Below are positions 7,996-17,090 of a stretch of 64,000 nucleotides of DNA, in pieces (position 1 is the first letter of the stretch; every line of letters starts with the position of its first letter). The notes beneath the pieces were generated by a model. That model saw nothing but the letters and a program-made list of their open reading frames with translations, was not told the origin of the DNA and searched no databases. The DNA is from Desulfobulbus sp. Lineage in GTDB: Bacteria; Desulfobacterota; Desulfobulbia; Desulfobulbales; Desulfobulbaceae. The stretch spans positions 62,001 to 126,000 of the forward strand of contig WQZH01000001.1 in NCBI GenBank assembly GCA_009780825.1. Reading direction: 5' to 3'. Position numbers and translations under genes: made by a program.

Positions 7996-9039
7996 CTACG
8001 TCCAGGGCTGCTCTCCTGCGATCATTGCCTTCAACCGCGCGATGCGCGCCAGCGAAGAGCGGATACGATGCGGATCGACCCGGTTGCGGGCAAGCAGAGC
8101 CTCTATTGCCCCAATCCCCTCTCGCACGGCATGTTCGGTCGGTCTGAGATTGTTGCCGACCACCACTACATCCACTCCGGCAAGCACGGCCCGCTGCACG
8201 GCTTCCGCGTATCGCCAGCCTGTGCTGATGGCGCGCATCTGGATATCGTCGCTGAACACCACCCCGGCGAACCCGAGTTTCTGCCGCAACTGTCCCGTGA
8301 TCATCTCCGGCGACAAGGTGGCCGGCAGCCCGGACGGATCGAGCTGACGATTGATCAGATGCGCTGTCATGATCCCGTCGCAATAGCCCGCAGCCAGCAA
8401 TTCCCGGTAGGGCTCCAGCTCGACAGCTTGCCAAGTGGCGGTGGTATCGACGAAACCGAGATGGGAATCACCGCCGGCGCTGCCGTGGCCGGGAAAATGT
8501 TTAAGACAGCAACCGACACCTTGGCGATGATGGGCCTCGATGAAGATGCGGGCGTGCGCCGCCACCAGTGCCGGATCGGAACCGAAGCTCCGCTGATGGC
8601 GGCCGATGATCGGATTATCCGGATTGAGATCGAGATCGACCACCGGCGCGAAATTGAAGTTGATGCCGTATCCGGCCAGTTCCGCCGCCATGCGGTCGGC
8701 GGCGCATGCCGCGGCCGCCATGCCCTCACCGGCCAATTCCGCGGCACTGCGGGAGGGCAGGAATCCGTCCTGTGGCGTCAACCGGCAGATTTTGCCGCCT
8801 TCCTGATCAATGGCAATGAAGGGAGGGAGGGCGGCAAAATGACGCAGTTGGGCGATCAGGCGCTCAAGTTGCCGGGGCGAATCAATATTCTGCACCGACC
8901 CGTCGACATTGCGGGCAAAGAGGATCACTCCGCCCAGACGATCTTCGGATAACGCCTGGGCGAGCCAATGGTCTGCCTCGACCTCGCAGCCGCGAAACCC
9001 GACCAGAAACATCTGGCCCAGATCCAGTTCGCTCTCCAT
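7996..9039 (-). CDS. nagZ: Glycoside hydrolase family 3 beta-N-acetylhexosaminidase (NagZ-like)
   Basis: A 347-residue single-domain GH3 enzyme that removes N-acetylglucosamine from muropeptides in peptidoglycan recycling. Motifs are AIDQEGG near residue 77, INFNFAPVVDLDL, the NagZ signature KHFPGHGSAGGDSH carrying the catalytic His/Asp pair, and FSDDIQM with the nucleophile Asp. There is no signal peptide, fitting a cytoplasmic enzyme. It is transcribed divergently from the cyclase at 9269 across an AT-rich region. Secretory GH3 hexosaminidases exist, but length and motifs favour NagZ. Confidence 0.92.
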   Translation of the reverse strand: MESELDLGQMFLVGFRGCEVEADHWLAQALSEDRLGGVILFARNVDGSVQNIDSPRQLERLIAQLRHFAALPPFIAIDQEGGKICRLTPQDGFLPSRSAAELAGEGMAAAACAADRMAAELAGYGINFNFAPVVDLDLNPDNPIIGRHQRSFGSDPALVAAHARIFIEAHHRQGVGCCLKHFPGHGSAGGDSHLGFVDTTATWQAVELEPYRELLAAGYCDGIMTAHLINRQLDPSGLPATLSPEMITGQLRQKLGFAGVVFSDDIQMRAISTGWRYAEAVQRAVLAGVDVVVVGNNLRPTEHAVREGIGAIEALLARNRVDPHRIRSSLARIARLKAMIAGEQPWT

Positions 9040-9268
9040 CGTCTCCCCCTATACCCCGCCTGCCGCCATCATCGGTCGAAAATTTGACAACAGACTGCCC
9101 GCTGCGCTCATCATCATGCAAACCGATACGGAACCATTTGTTTTTATTGAATAATACAAATTATTATATAACGGGCACAAAAATAGCTAAAACAGGCAAG
9201 GCATCGCGGTATGATGCGCTCCGTACACGAGTCTCTGTCACATCATCACCTTAATCCCTCTCCAATGT
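9040..9268. promoter_or_regulatory. Divergent intergenic region, AT-rich
   Basis: Between nagZ (minus) and the diguanylate cyclase (plus). It holds an AT-rich core around 9140-9175 (gaataatacaaattattatataacg) that contrasts with the GC-rich neighbours and is the likely place for one or both promoters. A TTGACA hexamer occurs at about 9083 on the plus strand, without a clear -10 box at the right distance. No hairpin with a T tract. Confidence 0.35.
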
Positions 9269-10282
9269 GTGACCGTTATGAACGTGAAAATACTCGATGA
9301 TCAGGCTGAGGTACAGGTTGCCGCCACGATGGCAAATCTGCTGTCCGAACTGTACCACCACCAGAGGCAATCAGAAAAACTCCAGAAAATCAATACGCTC
9401 CACCAAAGAATGGCGGGGATTCTCGACCTCCCCTCCATGATCAAAACCTATTCCATCTGGCTGATGGAGGTCACTGAGCACGAGCTGATCGGCTACCACA
9501 ACGCATCCCGCCAGCGCATGCACATGTTCTGCTCCTACCACGGGCCCAAGCGGCGGGAAGCCATCCAATTGGCGCAAAGGATCATGGAACAACCGGCGGA
9601 TCAGGCGCCAGACAGCACGCAAACCATCGGCTTCAACGTCCACAAGTGGATATTTGACCATGGCGACAGTCAGGGGGTACTGGTCATCATGGGCAAGGGA
9701 GAACCTCTTGCCGAGGACGAACTGCAATTCATCGACGAGTCGCTCATTACCCTGTCGGAACCGTTCAAGCGGGCGCTGAAATACGAAGATATTTTTGCCC
9801 AGGCGCACCAGGACAGCCTAACCGGCCTGCCCAACCGTTTTGTGTTCGAGGAACGGATCGACTCCATTGTCGAACAGGCCCGCCGGCACAGCCGGCCGCT
9901 CACGCTGGCCGCGCTCGATCTGGATCGTTTTAAGGCGGTCAACGACACCATGGGTCATTTTATGGGCGATCAAGTGCTGAAACAGGTTGCCGATACCCTG
10001 CAAAAGGAAATTCGCCTCACCGACATGCTGATCCGGATGGGCGGCGACGAATTCCTCCTTGTCCTGCCCGACACCAGTATACTGGAGGCCAGATTCCTGG
10101 CCGAGCGGCTCTGTCTGGCGGTGGAGCAGCTCAACATCAACACCAATGTCGGCAAATTGGCAATCAGTATCGGCCTCTCCGAATGGCAGCCGGATATGAC
10201 CATTCCGAACTGGCTCGAACAGGCCGACGACATCCTCTACCAGGCCAAGGCCAACGGCGGAGCGCAGGTCGCTGTCAATTAA
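9269..10282 (+). CDS. Diguanylate cyclase with N-terminal helical/GAF-like sensor
   Basis: The tracked start is a GTG at 9269; an ATG three codons later (9278) is an alternative. The N-terminal 170 residues begin with a coiled coil (LLSELYHHQRQSEKLQKINTLHQRM) and then resemble a small GAF-like sensing domain. The C-terminal GGDEF domain (about 180-337) has DSLTGLPNR, LDLDRFKAVNDTMGH and an intact RMGGDEF active site. It also has an intact I-site (RLTD, nine residues before GGDEF), so product inhibition by cyclic di-GMP is expected, unlike the cyclase at 6948. No membrane segment is visible, so it should be cytoplasmic. The signal sensed is unknown. Confidence 0.9.
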   Translation: MTVMNVKILDDQAEVQVAATMANLLSELYHHQRQSEKLQKINTLHQRMAGILDLPSMIKTYSIWLMEVTEHELIGYHNASRQRMHMFCSYHGPKRREAIQLAQRIMEQPADQAPDSTQTIGFNVHKWIFDHGDSQGVLVIMGKGEPLAEDELQFIDESLITLSEPFKRALKYEDIFAQAHQDSLTGLPNRFVFEERIDSIVEQARRHSRPLTLAALDLDRFKAVNDTMGHFMGDQVLKQVADTLQKEIRLTDMLIRMGGDEFLLVLPDTSILEARFLAERLCLAVEQLNINTNVGKLAISIGLSEWQPDMTIPNWLEQADDILYQAKANGGAQVAVN

Positions 10283-10313
10283 TCGTCTTTCTGCACAACC
10301 ATCTCTGGCGCGC

Positions 10314-10712
10314 TTACTGCCGCGCCAGTTGTATTTTCAAAGGGATGCGGTGCAGCGAGTCTCCCTGCTGTTCGGTGTGACCGAGCTTCCAAGCCGTGCA
10401 GCTCAGCGTGCCGCCGAGAAGCTGTTCAATACCTTGTACCAGCCCCTTGATGTCGATCACCGGGTGCCGGCCGAAGACTTCCGGCAGGCCGTAGGTCAGA
10501 TTGCAGGCCAGACAACGTCCCGGCCGTTCATGCAGATTGAGGAAAAAATCAAGGGTGTTGTTCTGCGGATCATACCCTGCATAGGTCAGGGCAATATCGT
10601 AGGCCCCTTCGCTGGCATCGCCGAACAGGGCATCGAAAAAAGCATCGGAGCGCTCCGGTGGAAACAACGACCGGAGAACTTGCTCCGTAAATATTTGCTC
10701 TGGCTGTATCAT
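10314..10712 (-). CDS. Conserved hypothetical protein (RPGxCLACNLTxGLPxVFxRHP family)
   Basis: 132 residues with no signal peptide or membrane segment. The central block HERPGRCLACNLTYGLPEVFGRHPVIDIKG looks strongly conserved and carries a CxxC pair that could bind metal or form a disulfide. I recognise the pattern from sulfate-reducing deltaproteobacteria, where I recall it carrying misleading automatic names; that recollection is unverified and no function is established. It converges with the cyclase gene, with 31 bases between the stops. Confidence 0.75.
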   Translation of the reverse strand: MIQPEQIFTEQVLRSLFPPERSDAFFDALFGDASEGAYDIALTYAGYDPQNNTLDFFLNLHERPGRCLACNLTYGLPEVFGRHPVIDIKGLVQGIEQLLGGTLSCTAWKLGHTEQQGDSLHRIPLKIQLARQ

Positions 10713-10870
10713 TGACTGTCATCCTCTGTCAGAATTCCGTCTACACGACATAACACCTCCCATCCCCCGATTGTCGCGCATGCACCGTCACGGATGCGAC
10801 TTTACCCAGTGGCAACCATCGGTGTCAACAGACATTGCGCCTCTGCCCCTGCTGTGGTAGAAGAGTGGCT

Positions 10871-13066
10871 ATGCATTATGCCCCTTTCTCCCCGATCTCC
10901 GATCAGGCAACGCCCCCATCCCCGACTCCATTGGCCGAGCAACTCAATCGTGCGCAATACGCCGCCGTCAACCATGGCGACGGCCCCATCCTGGTCATAG
11001 CTGGAGCCGGATCAGGCAAGACCCGCACCCTGGTCTACAGGATGGCGCATCTCATCGCCCGGGGTGTGACGCCCGAATCGATTCTGCTGCTCACCTTCAC
11101 CCGCCGCGCCGCTCAGGAAATGCTCAGCCGCGCCGGTGATCTGAGTGCCGGTTCCTGCCGCCGAGTCATGGGAGGAACCTTTCACGCCACCGCCAACATC
11201 CTGCTCCGCCGCCATGGGCATCATCTGGGGCTAGGCGCCAATTTCACCATCATCGACCGGGGCGATGCCGAAGGCATCATCAACCTGCTCAAATCATCAC
11301 TGGGCATGGCCGGAGCCGGCAAACGCTTCCCCTCAAAACGGGTGGTGATGAACCTGATTTCCGGAGCAATCAACAGGGCGACCACCATCGAGCAACTCGT
11401 GCATGGTGATCATATCCACCTCATTGAATTTACAAACGATTTCTATACAATCGCCGAACATTATCGTCAGTTCAAGCTGGATCACGGCCTGATGGATTAC
11501 GACGACCTGCTCATCAACTGGAAGAGGCTGCTGGCCGAGTCGGAAGCGGCCCGGAACGAACTGTCCACCCGGTTTCAGCACATTCTGGTGGACGAATATC
11601 AGGATACCAACCTGCTGCAGGCCGAGATCGTCCGCTTGCTGGCCTTTCGCCACCACAATGTCATGGTGGTCGGCGACGATGCCCAATCGATCTACAGCTT
11701 CCGGGGAGCGGATTTTTCCAACATCATGCGGTTTCCCGAGCAATTTCCAGGCACCGCCATGGTCAAGCTCGAAGAAAATTACCGTTCCTCCGAGCCGATT
11801 CTGCAACTGACCAATGACATCATCGCCCATGCCGAAAAAAAATTCACCAAAACGCTCTTTACCAGTAAAACCGGGGGCAATAGGCCGCAACTGGTGGTAG
11901 CCCCCACCGAAGCCGCCGAGGCCCGTTTCGTGGTCGAGACAATCGAACGACACCGGCAGGAAGGCGTGCCGCTCCATGAAATCGCGGTGCTGTTCCGCTC
12001 CGGTTATCACTCGTTCAAGCTGGAAATCGAACTGGCCAGCCACGCCATCGACTTCGACAAGCGCGGCGGACTCAAGCTGACTGAATCAGCTCATGTCAAG
12101 GATTTGCTGTCTTTTTTCCGGGTGGTGATCAACCCCTGGGATAACCTGAGCTGGAACCGCATCCTGTTGCAGCTCGACCAGGTCGGCCCCAAGACAGTGC
12201 AAAAGATCCTGGCAGCCCTCAAGGCAGCGGACTCCCCCTTCGCCGCCCTGGACGCCTATCGGCCGAGTCCGAACTGGAAAGCCCAATTCGAGGTGCTGAC
12301 CGCCACCATGCGTCGGTTGCTGGAGCCAGGTTTGACCCCTTCCGATCAATTCGATCTGGTCATGCAGTATTACGGGCCGGTATTCGAAAAGATGTATTAC
12401 GATGATTACCCCAAGCGACGCCGGGAGCTTGACCAGATCAAAGTCCTGGTCACCGGATACGACAACCTGCAAGCCTTTGTCGATGACACCGCGCTCGACC
12501 CGCCCGAGGTTGGCGCTGGCGCTGATGTCTTCGCCGCCGACATGCGACTCGTGCTCTCCACCATCCATTCGGCCAAGGGGCTGGAATGGGACACGGTCTT
12601 TGTCATCGGGCTGGCCGAAGGCCGCTTTCCCCATAGCAACGCTACTCCTGGCGAACAGTGGGAGGAAGAACGGCGGCTTTTGTATGTGGCCGCGACCAGG
12701 GCCAAAAACCAACTGTACCTGAGCTATCCGCGGGAACTGGTCACCCCCGACCGGCAGCAGATACGGAGCGCGATGTCGCCTTTTCTGCGGGAGATCAGCC
12801 CCGGCCTGTACCACACCATCGACCGGGCCGGCACCAGGAGCGAACCGCTGATGAGCCAGTACCAACCTGTCCTACCCCCGACATCCGCAGCCGCAAGAGC
12901 TGCCTCCCGGCCGATTTTTTCCGAGGGGATGCGAGTCAGCCATGCCTTTTTCGGCCCCGGACGGATCGCCGCAATTCCGGGACCACGCCGGGTGGAAGTC
13001 CATTTCGACCGCCACGGCAGCAAGATTCTCCATCTCGACTACGCCAAGCTCGATCTCCTCGAATAA
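10871..13066 (+). CDS. UvrD/PcrA-like superfamily I DNA helicase
   Basis: 3'-5' DNA translocase of the UvrD/Rep/PcrA type acting in DNA repair or replication restart. The start at ATG 10871 (MHYAPFSPI) is chosen over the TTG at 10835. Helicase motifs run in order: Q-motif LNRAQYAAV, motif I AGAGSGKTRTL, Ia LLLTFTRRAA, II LVDEYQDTN, III VVGDDAQSIYSFRGA, IV LEENYRSSE, V LSTIHSAKGLEWDTVF and VI YVAATRAKNQLYLSYPR. The last 45 residues (VSHAFFGPGRIAAI...VHFDRHGSKILHL) form the PcrA/UvrD C-terminal Tudor-like domain. It precedes folC by 18 bases. A second UvrD-type helicase is encoded at 29998-33285. Confidence 0.95.
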   Translation: MHYAPFSPISDQATPPSPTPLAEQLNRAQYAAVNHGDGPILVIAGAGSGKTRTLVYRMAHLIARGVTPESILLLTFTRRAAQEMLSRAGDLSAGSCRRVMGGTFHATANILLRRHGHHLGLGANFTIIDRGDAEGIINLLKSSLGMAGAGKRFPSKRVVMNLISGAINRATTIEQLVHGDHIHLIEFTNDFYTIAEHYRQFKLDHGLMDYDDLLINWKRLLAESEAARNELSTRFQHILVDEYQDTNLLQAEIVRLLAFRHHNVMVVGDDAQSIYSFRGADFSNIMRFPEQFPGTAMVKLEENYRSSEPILQLTNDIIAHAEKKFTKTLFTSKTGGNRPQLVVAPTEAAEARFVVETIERHRQEGVPLHEIAVLFRSGYHSFKLEIELASHAIDFDKRGGLKLTESAHVKDLLSFFRVVINPWDNLSWNRILLQLDQVGPKTVQKILAALKAADSPFAALDAYRPSPNWKAQFEVLTATMRRLLEPGLTPSDQFDLVMQYYGPVFEKMYYDDYPKRRRELDQIKVLVTGYDNLQAFVDDTALDPPEVGAGADVFAADMRLVLSTIHSAKGLEWDTVFVIGLAEGRFPHSNATPGEQWEEERRLLYVAATRAKNQLYLSYPRELVTPDRQQIRSAMSPFLREISPGLYHTIDRAGTRSEPLMSQYQPVLPPTSAAARAASRPIFSEGMRVSHAFFGPGRIAAIPGPRRVEVHFDRHGSKILHLDYAKLDLLE

Positions 13067-13084
13067 ACGAAACGGTGTTGCCCC

Positions 13085-14392
13085 ATGTCTGCGACCATGA
13101 GCACACGCCAGGCCGAAAACTGGCTGGATCAACGTCAGATGTTCACCATCAAACTTGGTCTGGACACCACCCGAGCCTTGCTTGCCGACCTGGGCAATCC
13201 CCAGGAACGGCTGCGGATCATTCATATTGCCGGCACCAACGGCAAGGGCTCGGTGGGCGCAACCCTGCTGGCGATTCTCTCGGCCGCCGGATTCCGGACC
13301 GGTTTCTACTCCTCGCCGCACCTCATCAACGTGCGGGAACGGTTCCGGATCAACCACACGATCATGGACCAAGCCGATTTTGCCGCGCTGACCTCCAGAT
13401 TGGCCGCCCTGATCGACACCCGAAACCACCAACCCACCTATTTTGAATGCACCACCTTGCTCGCCCTCATGTGGTTTGCGGAGCAGGGCGTTGATGCCGC
13501 CATCCTGGAAACCGGCATGGGCGGCCGTCTCGATGCCACCAACGTCGCCTCGCCGCAGATTGCGGTCATCACCGATATCAGCCGCGACCATGAACAGCAC
13601 CTCGGACCAACCCTGGCCGCCATTGCCGGAGAAAAGGCCGGGATCGTCAAGCCTGCCATTCCAACTGTCTTTTCCGGCAGAGCGCCCGAGACGATCCCCG
13701 TGATTGAGGCCCGATGCCGGCAGTTACACAGCCCGCTGTTCATCTTTGGCCGTGATTTTTCAGCGCATGCATCCGCAGACAACACTTTTGCGTACCGCGC
13801 CATCGCCGGCGCACCCCTCACCGCCCTGCCCCTACCCCTGCAGGGTGGCCATCAGGTGGTCAATGCCGCCTTGGTCCTGGCGGCGCTCGAAGTGCTGGCT
13901 CCGGTTTTTCCTGTCGCGCCCGGAGCGCTGACCACCGGCTTGCGGCAGGTCCGCTGGCCATGCCGCCTGGAGTTGATTCCTGTCCGGGACCGGGAAAGAA
14001 CCGTGCGCGTTCTTCTGGACGGCGCCCACAACGAGGCGGGTGTGGCCGCCCTGGTGCACGAGGTGCATACCAACTATGCCGGCTGCCGGCTGCTGTTGAT
14101 CTGGGGCAACATGGCGGACAAGGATATGGGTGCCCCTTGGTACGATCTCCTGACCCTGGCCGTGACCATCATGCTCACCCGCACCGACTCGCCGCGCTTC
14201 GCGGACCCGGAAACGCTATTGGCCCAACTGCCGTCCAAGATGCGCGCCAAGGCCCGCTGGTGTCCGTCTGTCGAGCAGGCATTGGCGATGGTGGTGGAAC
14301 AGGCAGGGCCGGATGATCTTGTCTGCGTGGCCGGATCGCTGTACCTGGCAGGACGCGCCCGCCAGGTACTGTTAGGGGGTGCCGCCGCATGA
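13085..14392 (+). CDS. folC: Bifunctional folylpolyglutamate synthase / dihydrofolate synthase
   Basis: Adds glutamate to dihydropteroate and then extends the polyglutamate tail of folates; a cytoplasmic Mur-ligase relative. 435 residues is normal. The P-loop is IHIAGTNGKGSVGATLLAIL near residue 45, followed by GFYSSPHLINVRERF, the FECTTLLALMWF block, ETGMGGRLDATN and the C-terminal LLDGAHNEAG. It is co-oriented with the helicase upstream and overlaps the HNH gene by ATGA. Confidence 0.96.
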   Translation: MSATMSTRQAENWLDQRQMFTIKLGLDTTRALLADLGNPQERLRIIHIAGTNGKGSVGATLLAILSAAGFRTGFYSSPHLINVRERFRINHTIMDQADFAALTSRLAALIDTRNHQPTYFECTTLLALMWFAEQGVDAAILETGMGGRLDATNVASPQIAVITDISRDHEQHLGPTLAAIAGEKAGIVKPAIPTVFSGRAPETIPVIEARCRQLHSPLFIFGRDFSAHASADNTFAYRAIAGAPLTALPLPLQGGHQVVNAALVLAALEVLAPVFPVAPGALTTGLRQVRWPCRLELIPVRDRERTVRVLLDGAHNEAGVAALVHEVHTNYAGCRLLLIWGNMADKDMGAPWYDLLTLAVTIMLTRTDSPRFADPETLLAQLPSKMRAKARWCPSVEQALAMVVEQAGPDDLVCVAGSLYLAGRARQVLLGGAAA

Positions 14393-14688
14393 AAAAAGCA
14401 TACTATGGCTTCGCGGCCATCGACGAAGCTATGATCCGGGCCGAGCGCAACAAGGCCCGGATCCTGCGCAAAAGCCGCTGGTGGCAGCAAAAGACCGCTT
14501 CCGGCACCTGCTGGTACTGCGGCCGCCAGGTCGGCTACCACAACCTGACCATGGACCATGTCATTCCCCTGACCCGCGGCGGCCGCAGCACCAAGGACAA
14601 CCTCGTTCCCTGCTGCAAGGAGTGCAACACCAGCAAACAGTCGCTCCTGCCGGTGGAATGGGAGGATAACCCTGCTCAAAAAGAGTAG
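14389..14688 (+). CDS. HNH endonuclease family protein
   Basis: 99 residues beginning with a basic helix, then a McrA-type HNH finger: CWYCGRQVGYHNLTMDHVIPLTRGGRSTKDNLVPCCKECNTSK. Both zinc CxxC pairs and the D-H-x(n)-N-x(8)-N pattern are intact, so nuclease or nicking activity is possible. Its start overlaps the folC stop (ATGA), so it is made together with folC. Small stand-alone HNH proteins of this form are common in chromosomes outside phage and restriction loci, and their roles are mostly unknown. No methylase or phage gene is nearby. Confidence 0.88.
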   Translation: MKKAYYGFAAIDEAMIRAERNKARILRKSRWWQQKTASGTCWYCGRQVGYHNLTMDHVIPLTRGGRSTKDNLVPCCKECNTSKQSLLPVEWEDNPAQKE

Positions 14689-14800
14689 CGTTGGGCCTAC
14701 CGCCCGGCTGACCGATCTGGGCAGCGGCAGAAAAAGCAACTCTAAGCTGACCTCTCTATGAACCGCAAACGCCGTCCGCCGGCTGGAAATCGTAGCAGCC

Positions 14801-17005
14801 TCAACTCTTGTTCTGATCGATGGTCACGGTGAAATCCTCCAGCTTGACCAGAGCGTCCTTGCCCTCTCCCACCAGGAAAAAGGAAAAGGATTGCCGCGGC
14901 TTGGGATTATAAAAGGAGAATTCCACCTTGCCTTCCTCCCCGGCATGAAGGATCGGAAAATTGTCGAAGGGGATGTCGTGGCTATCCGCATTCCATTCCT
15001 TGATCAGCAAATTCAGATTGATTCCCGTAACCGGCGCCTTGACTGCCTTGACCCGGACCGAGACATGCACGGTCGATTCGGCGGGAAAGTCGAGATATTG
15101 CGCTCCGATCAGACTCTCAGACCACTCGCTGCTGACCTTTTCCGGTAGTTTGCGTAGTTCGCCCTTGGCGAACCGGAACACCCTCGGTCCCGGTTGCGCC
15201 AGCAGTTTGTTGTCCAACGTCCGGGCGATGGCAAAAATCTGACGCCCATCCCCCTTACTGTCCCGATGCAAATTCGCAGGCGGCTCACCGAGGATGCTGG
15301 CGGCCTGCCCCATCCGGCAGCTGCCGTTGTCGGTGCATTCATAGCGCAGGTTGCCGCTGGTTAGCCAGCGCAGTTTGGAGGTGGTGAACGAGATCATGTC
15401 GCGGGGCTGATCGTAATCGCGGAAAAAGCTGCGGCCGATGACCGGAGAAGGAATGGCCAACCCCATGTAGTCGAGGATCGATGCGGTGATATCGACCAGA
15501 CCGTAGCCGCCTGCCTTGATCCGCGGCAACTGCTGCTTCTCCGGTGCCAGCACGATGCCCAGCCCCCAACTGCTGATCCAATCCGCCAGCTCGGAACCGT
15601 GCGACTCGTCGGAGGTGATAATCACCAGCGTATCCTTGAGCACCCCATCGCGGCGTAGCCCGTCGATGAACCGTCCCACAACCCGGTCAAGCTCGGCTAC
15701 GCTGGCGATCTTGCGCGAGGCATACCGCCCGGCGACCTCGTCGGTCACCCCGTAGGGCTGATGGGTGGCCACAGTGAGCAGGGTCAGCATCCAGGGGCCG
15801 CGCTTCTTGCGCAGACCGTTGATATACTGGCGGGCACCACGAAAGAAGACCTCGTCGATCACTCCCCATTCAAAAGGGAAGGGATTGGGTTCGGTAAACC
15901 ACTCACTGCCATGAACCCGCTGGAATCCGATGGCTTCCATGACTTTATCCTTGGCCATGAACTGAAGACCGGCGGCCTGGAGGAAATGGGTGGACCAGCC
16001 GTTGGCCGCCAGTTGCGCCGGCAGGCATTCCCCGGCCCGGAAGGGATTTTGCAGCAGTTCAAAGGCCTTGGGCGTATCGTATGAGAGCTTGCTGTAGTCG
16101 CCGCAGAGCATTGAATAAAGACCACGAATGGTCTGGTGGCTGTGCACGGCGAAATCGGGAATGAGCATCCCATCGACCGTGCTTCGGGCCAGATTGTCCA
16201 TGGTCAACTCGTCGCTCTCCACCGCCATGGCCCGGCGCATCTCAGGATGATAGAGGCCGGTGATACCCTCAAGGACGACGATCAGCACGTTTCTGGCCTG
16301 CCCTTTGGCGGCGAGAAGAGATGTGCCCTCCAGGTCGAGTTGCCGCAGCCCGACAGGCAACTCCGCCTCGGAGATCGGTTTCACCTCCTCGCGTAGCGCT
16401 GCCGACACGGCATCCTCGACAAACCAGTGCAGACCGTTGTAACGGGCGGCGACAGGCTGTTCGTCATATTGGCGGCTGACCATGCCTTGCACCAAAAACA
16501 AGCAAAGCGCCGCCGCCATGCCGCCCCCCAAGGCCCGATTCCCCCAGCGGGGAACGGGTTTGACGGCGGTCAAGAGCGCCGTGGTCAGCAGCAGGCCCGC
16601 AAGCCAGGGAGAAGAAAGCCTGAAACCATCGACGCTGGCGCTGATGAAATCAGGATCGGTCAGGTAGCTGAGATCGTGCCAGGTAGGCAGTCGCTGCATG
16701 GCGGAGAACAGCTCGACAGTCGCTGTCTGGGACAGGGCCCAGATCGCAACAAGGGGTATCCTCAGCCAGGGCGGGCTGCTCCGGGCCAGCACAAAAAAAA
16801 GGGCGGCGACGCTGAGGTCGGAAAACAAACCAATGGGTTCGGTCAGGCCGTTCCCCCAGAGGCGGCTCGCCACTGGCAGGCAACAGGCCGCCACCAGGGC
16901 AGTGGAGGACAAATATGACAGGTATTTTGTTGTTATCAATGGGAAAACTGCGATACGGGAAACTATGGGGAAAAGCCGGCTCAGGCCTCCAGAGAATTGA
17001 CGCAC
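14801..17005 (-). CDS. LTA-synthase-like membrane sulfatase (phosphoglycerol transferase family)
   Basis: 734 residues. The first 180 contain several transmembrane helices (LSSTALVAACCLPVA, LSVAALFFVLA, PLVAIWALSQTATVELF, LAGLLLTTALLTA, LGGGMAAALCLFLVQ). A periplasmic sulfatase-fold domain follows from about residue 235 with the metal-site start NVLIVVLEGITGLYHPE, the nucleophile region SHQTIRGLYSMLCGDYSK (Thr) and TSDESHGSEL. Relatives transfer phosphoglycerol to glycans or lipids or modify the envelope; the substrate here is unknown. The start is a GTG with no obvious ribosome binding site, so the exact N terminus is uncertain. The last 130 residues look like a beta-rich C-terminal extension. 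Confidence 0.85.
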   Translation of the reverse strand: MRQFSGGLSRLFPIVSRIAVFPLITTKYLSYLSSTALVAACCLPVASRLWGNGLTEPIGLFSDLSVAALFFVLARSSPPWLRIPLVAIWALSQTATVELFSAMQRLPTWHDLSYLTDPDFISASVDGFRLSSPWLAGLLLTTALLTAVKPVPRWGNRALGGGMAAALCLFLVQGMVSRQYDEQPVAARYNGLHWFVEDAVSAALREEVKPISEAELPVGLRQLDLEGTSLLAAKGQARNVLIVVLEGITGLYHPEMRRAMAVESDELTMDNLARSTVDGMLIPDFAVHSHQTIRGLYSMLCGDYSKLSYDTPKAFELLQNPFRAGECLPAQLAANGWSTHFLQAAGLQFMAKDKVMEAIGFQRVHGSEWFTEPNPFPFEWGVIDEVFFRGARQYINGLRKKRGPWMLTLLTVATHQPYGVTDEVAGRYASRKIASVAELDRVVGRFIDGLRRDGVLKDTLVIITSDESHGSELADWISSWGLGIVLAPEKQQLPRIKAGGYGLVDITASILDYMGLAIPSPVIGRSFFRDYDQPRDMISFTTSKLRWLTSGNLRYECTDNGSCRMGQAASILGEPPANLHRDSKGDGRQIFAIARTLDNKLLAQPGPRVFRFAKGELRKLPEKVSSEWSESLIGAQYLDFPAESTVHVSVRVKAVKAPVTGINLNLLIKEWNADSHDIPFDNFPILHAGEEGKVEFSFYNPKPRQSFSFFLVGEGKDALVKLEDFTVTIDQNKS

Positions 17006-17057
17006 CGGCTGGGTTATACCTACCTATTCCCCGCCAAGTTTGCTCGCAAGGCAAGGA

Positions 17058-17074
17058 TTATGGCACCACCATAA
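17058..17074. repeat. Perfect inverted repeat TTATGG-n5-CCATAA
   Basis: The sequence ttatggcaccaccataa reads as two perfect 6-base arms around 5 bases. It sits between the start of the sulfatase gene (minus) and the small plus-strand ORF at 17091. It could be an operator for either, or chance. Confidence 0.4.
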
Positions 17075-17090
17075 CTCTTGGAGGCTCGCG

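Noticed and set aside
7759-8952. Plus-strand ORF of 397 codons
   Set aside because: Antisense to nagZ and without any recognised motif.
10314-10712. Homeobox-related annotation for the small conserved protein
   Set aside because: I recall database labels of that kind for this family, but nothing in the sequence resembles a homeodomain; described as conserved hypothetical.
14389-14688. HNH gene as part of a phage or restriction system
   Set aside because: Coupled to folC in a housekeeping context with no methylase, phage or toxin-antitoxin gene nearby.
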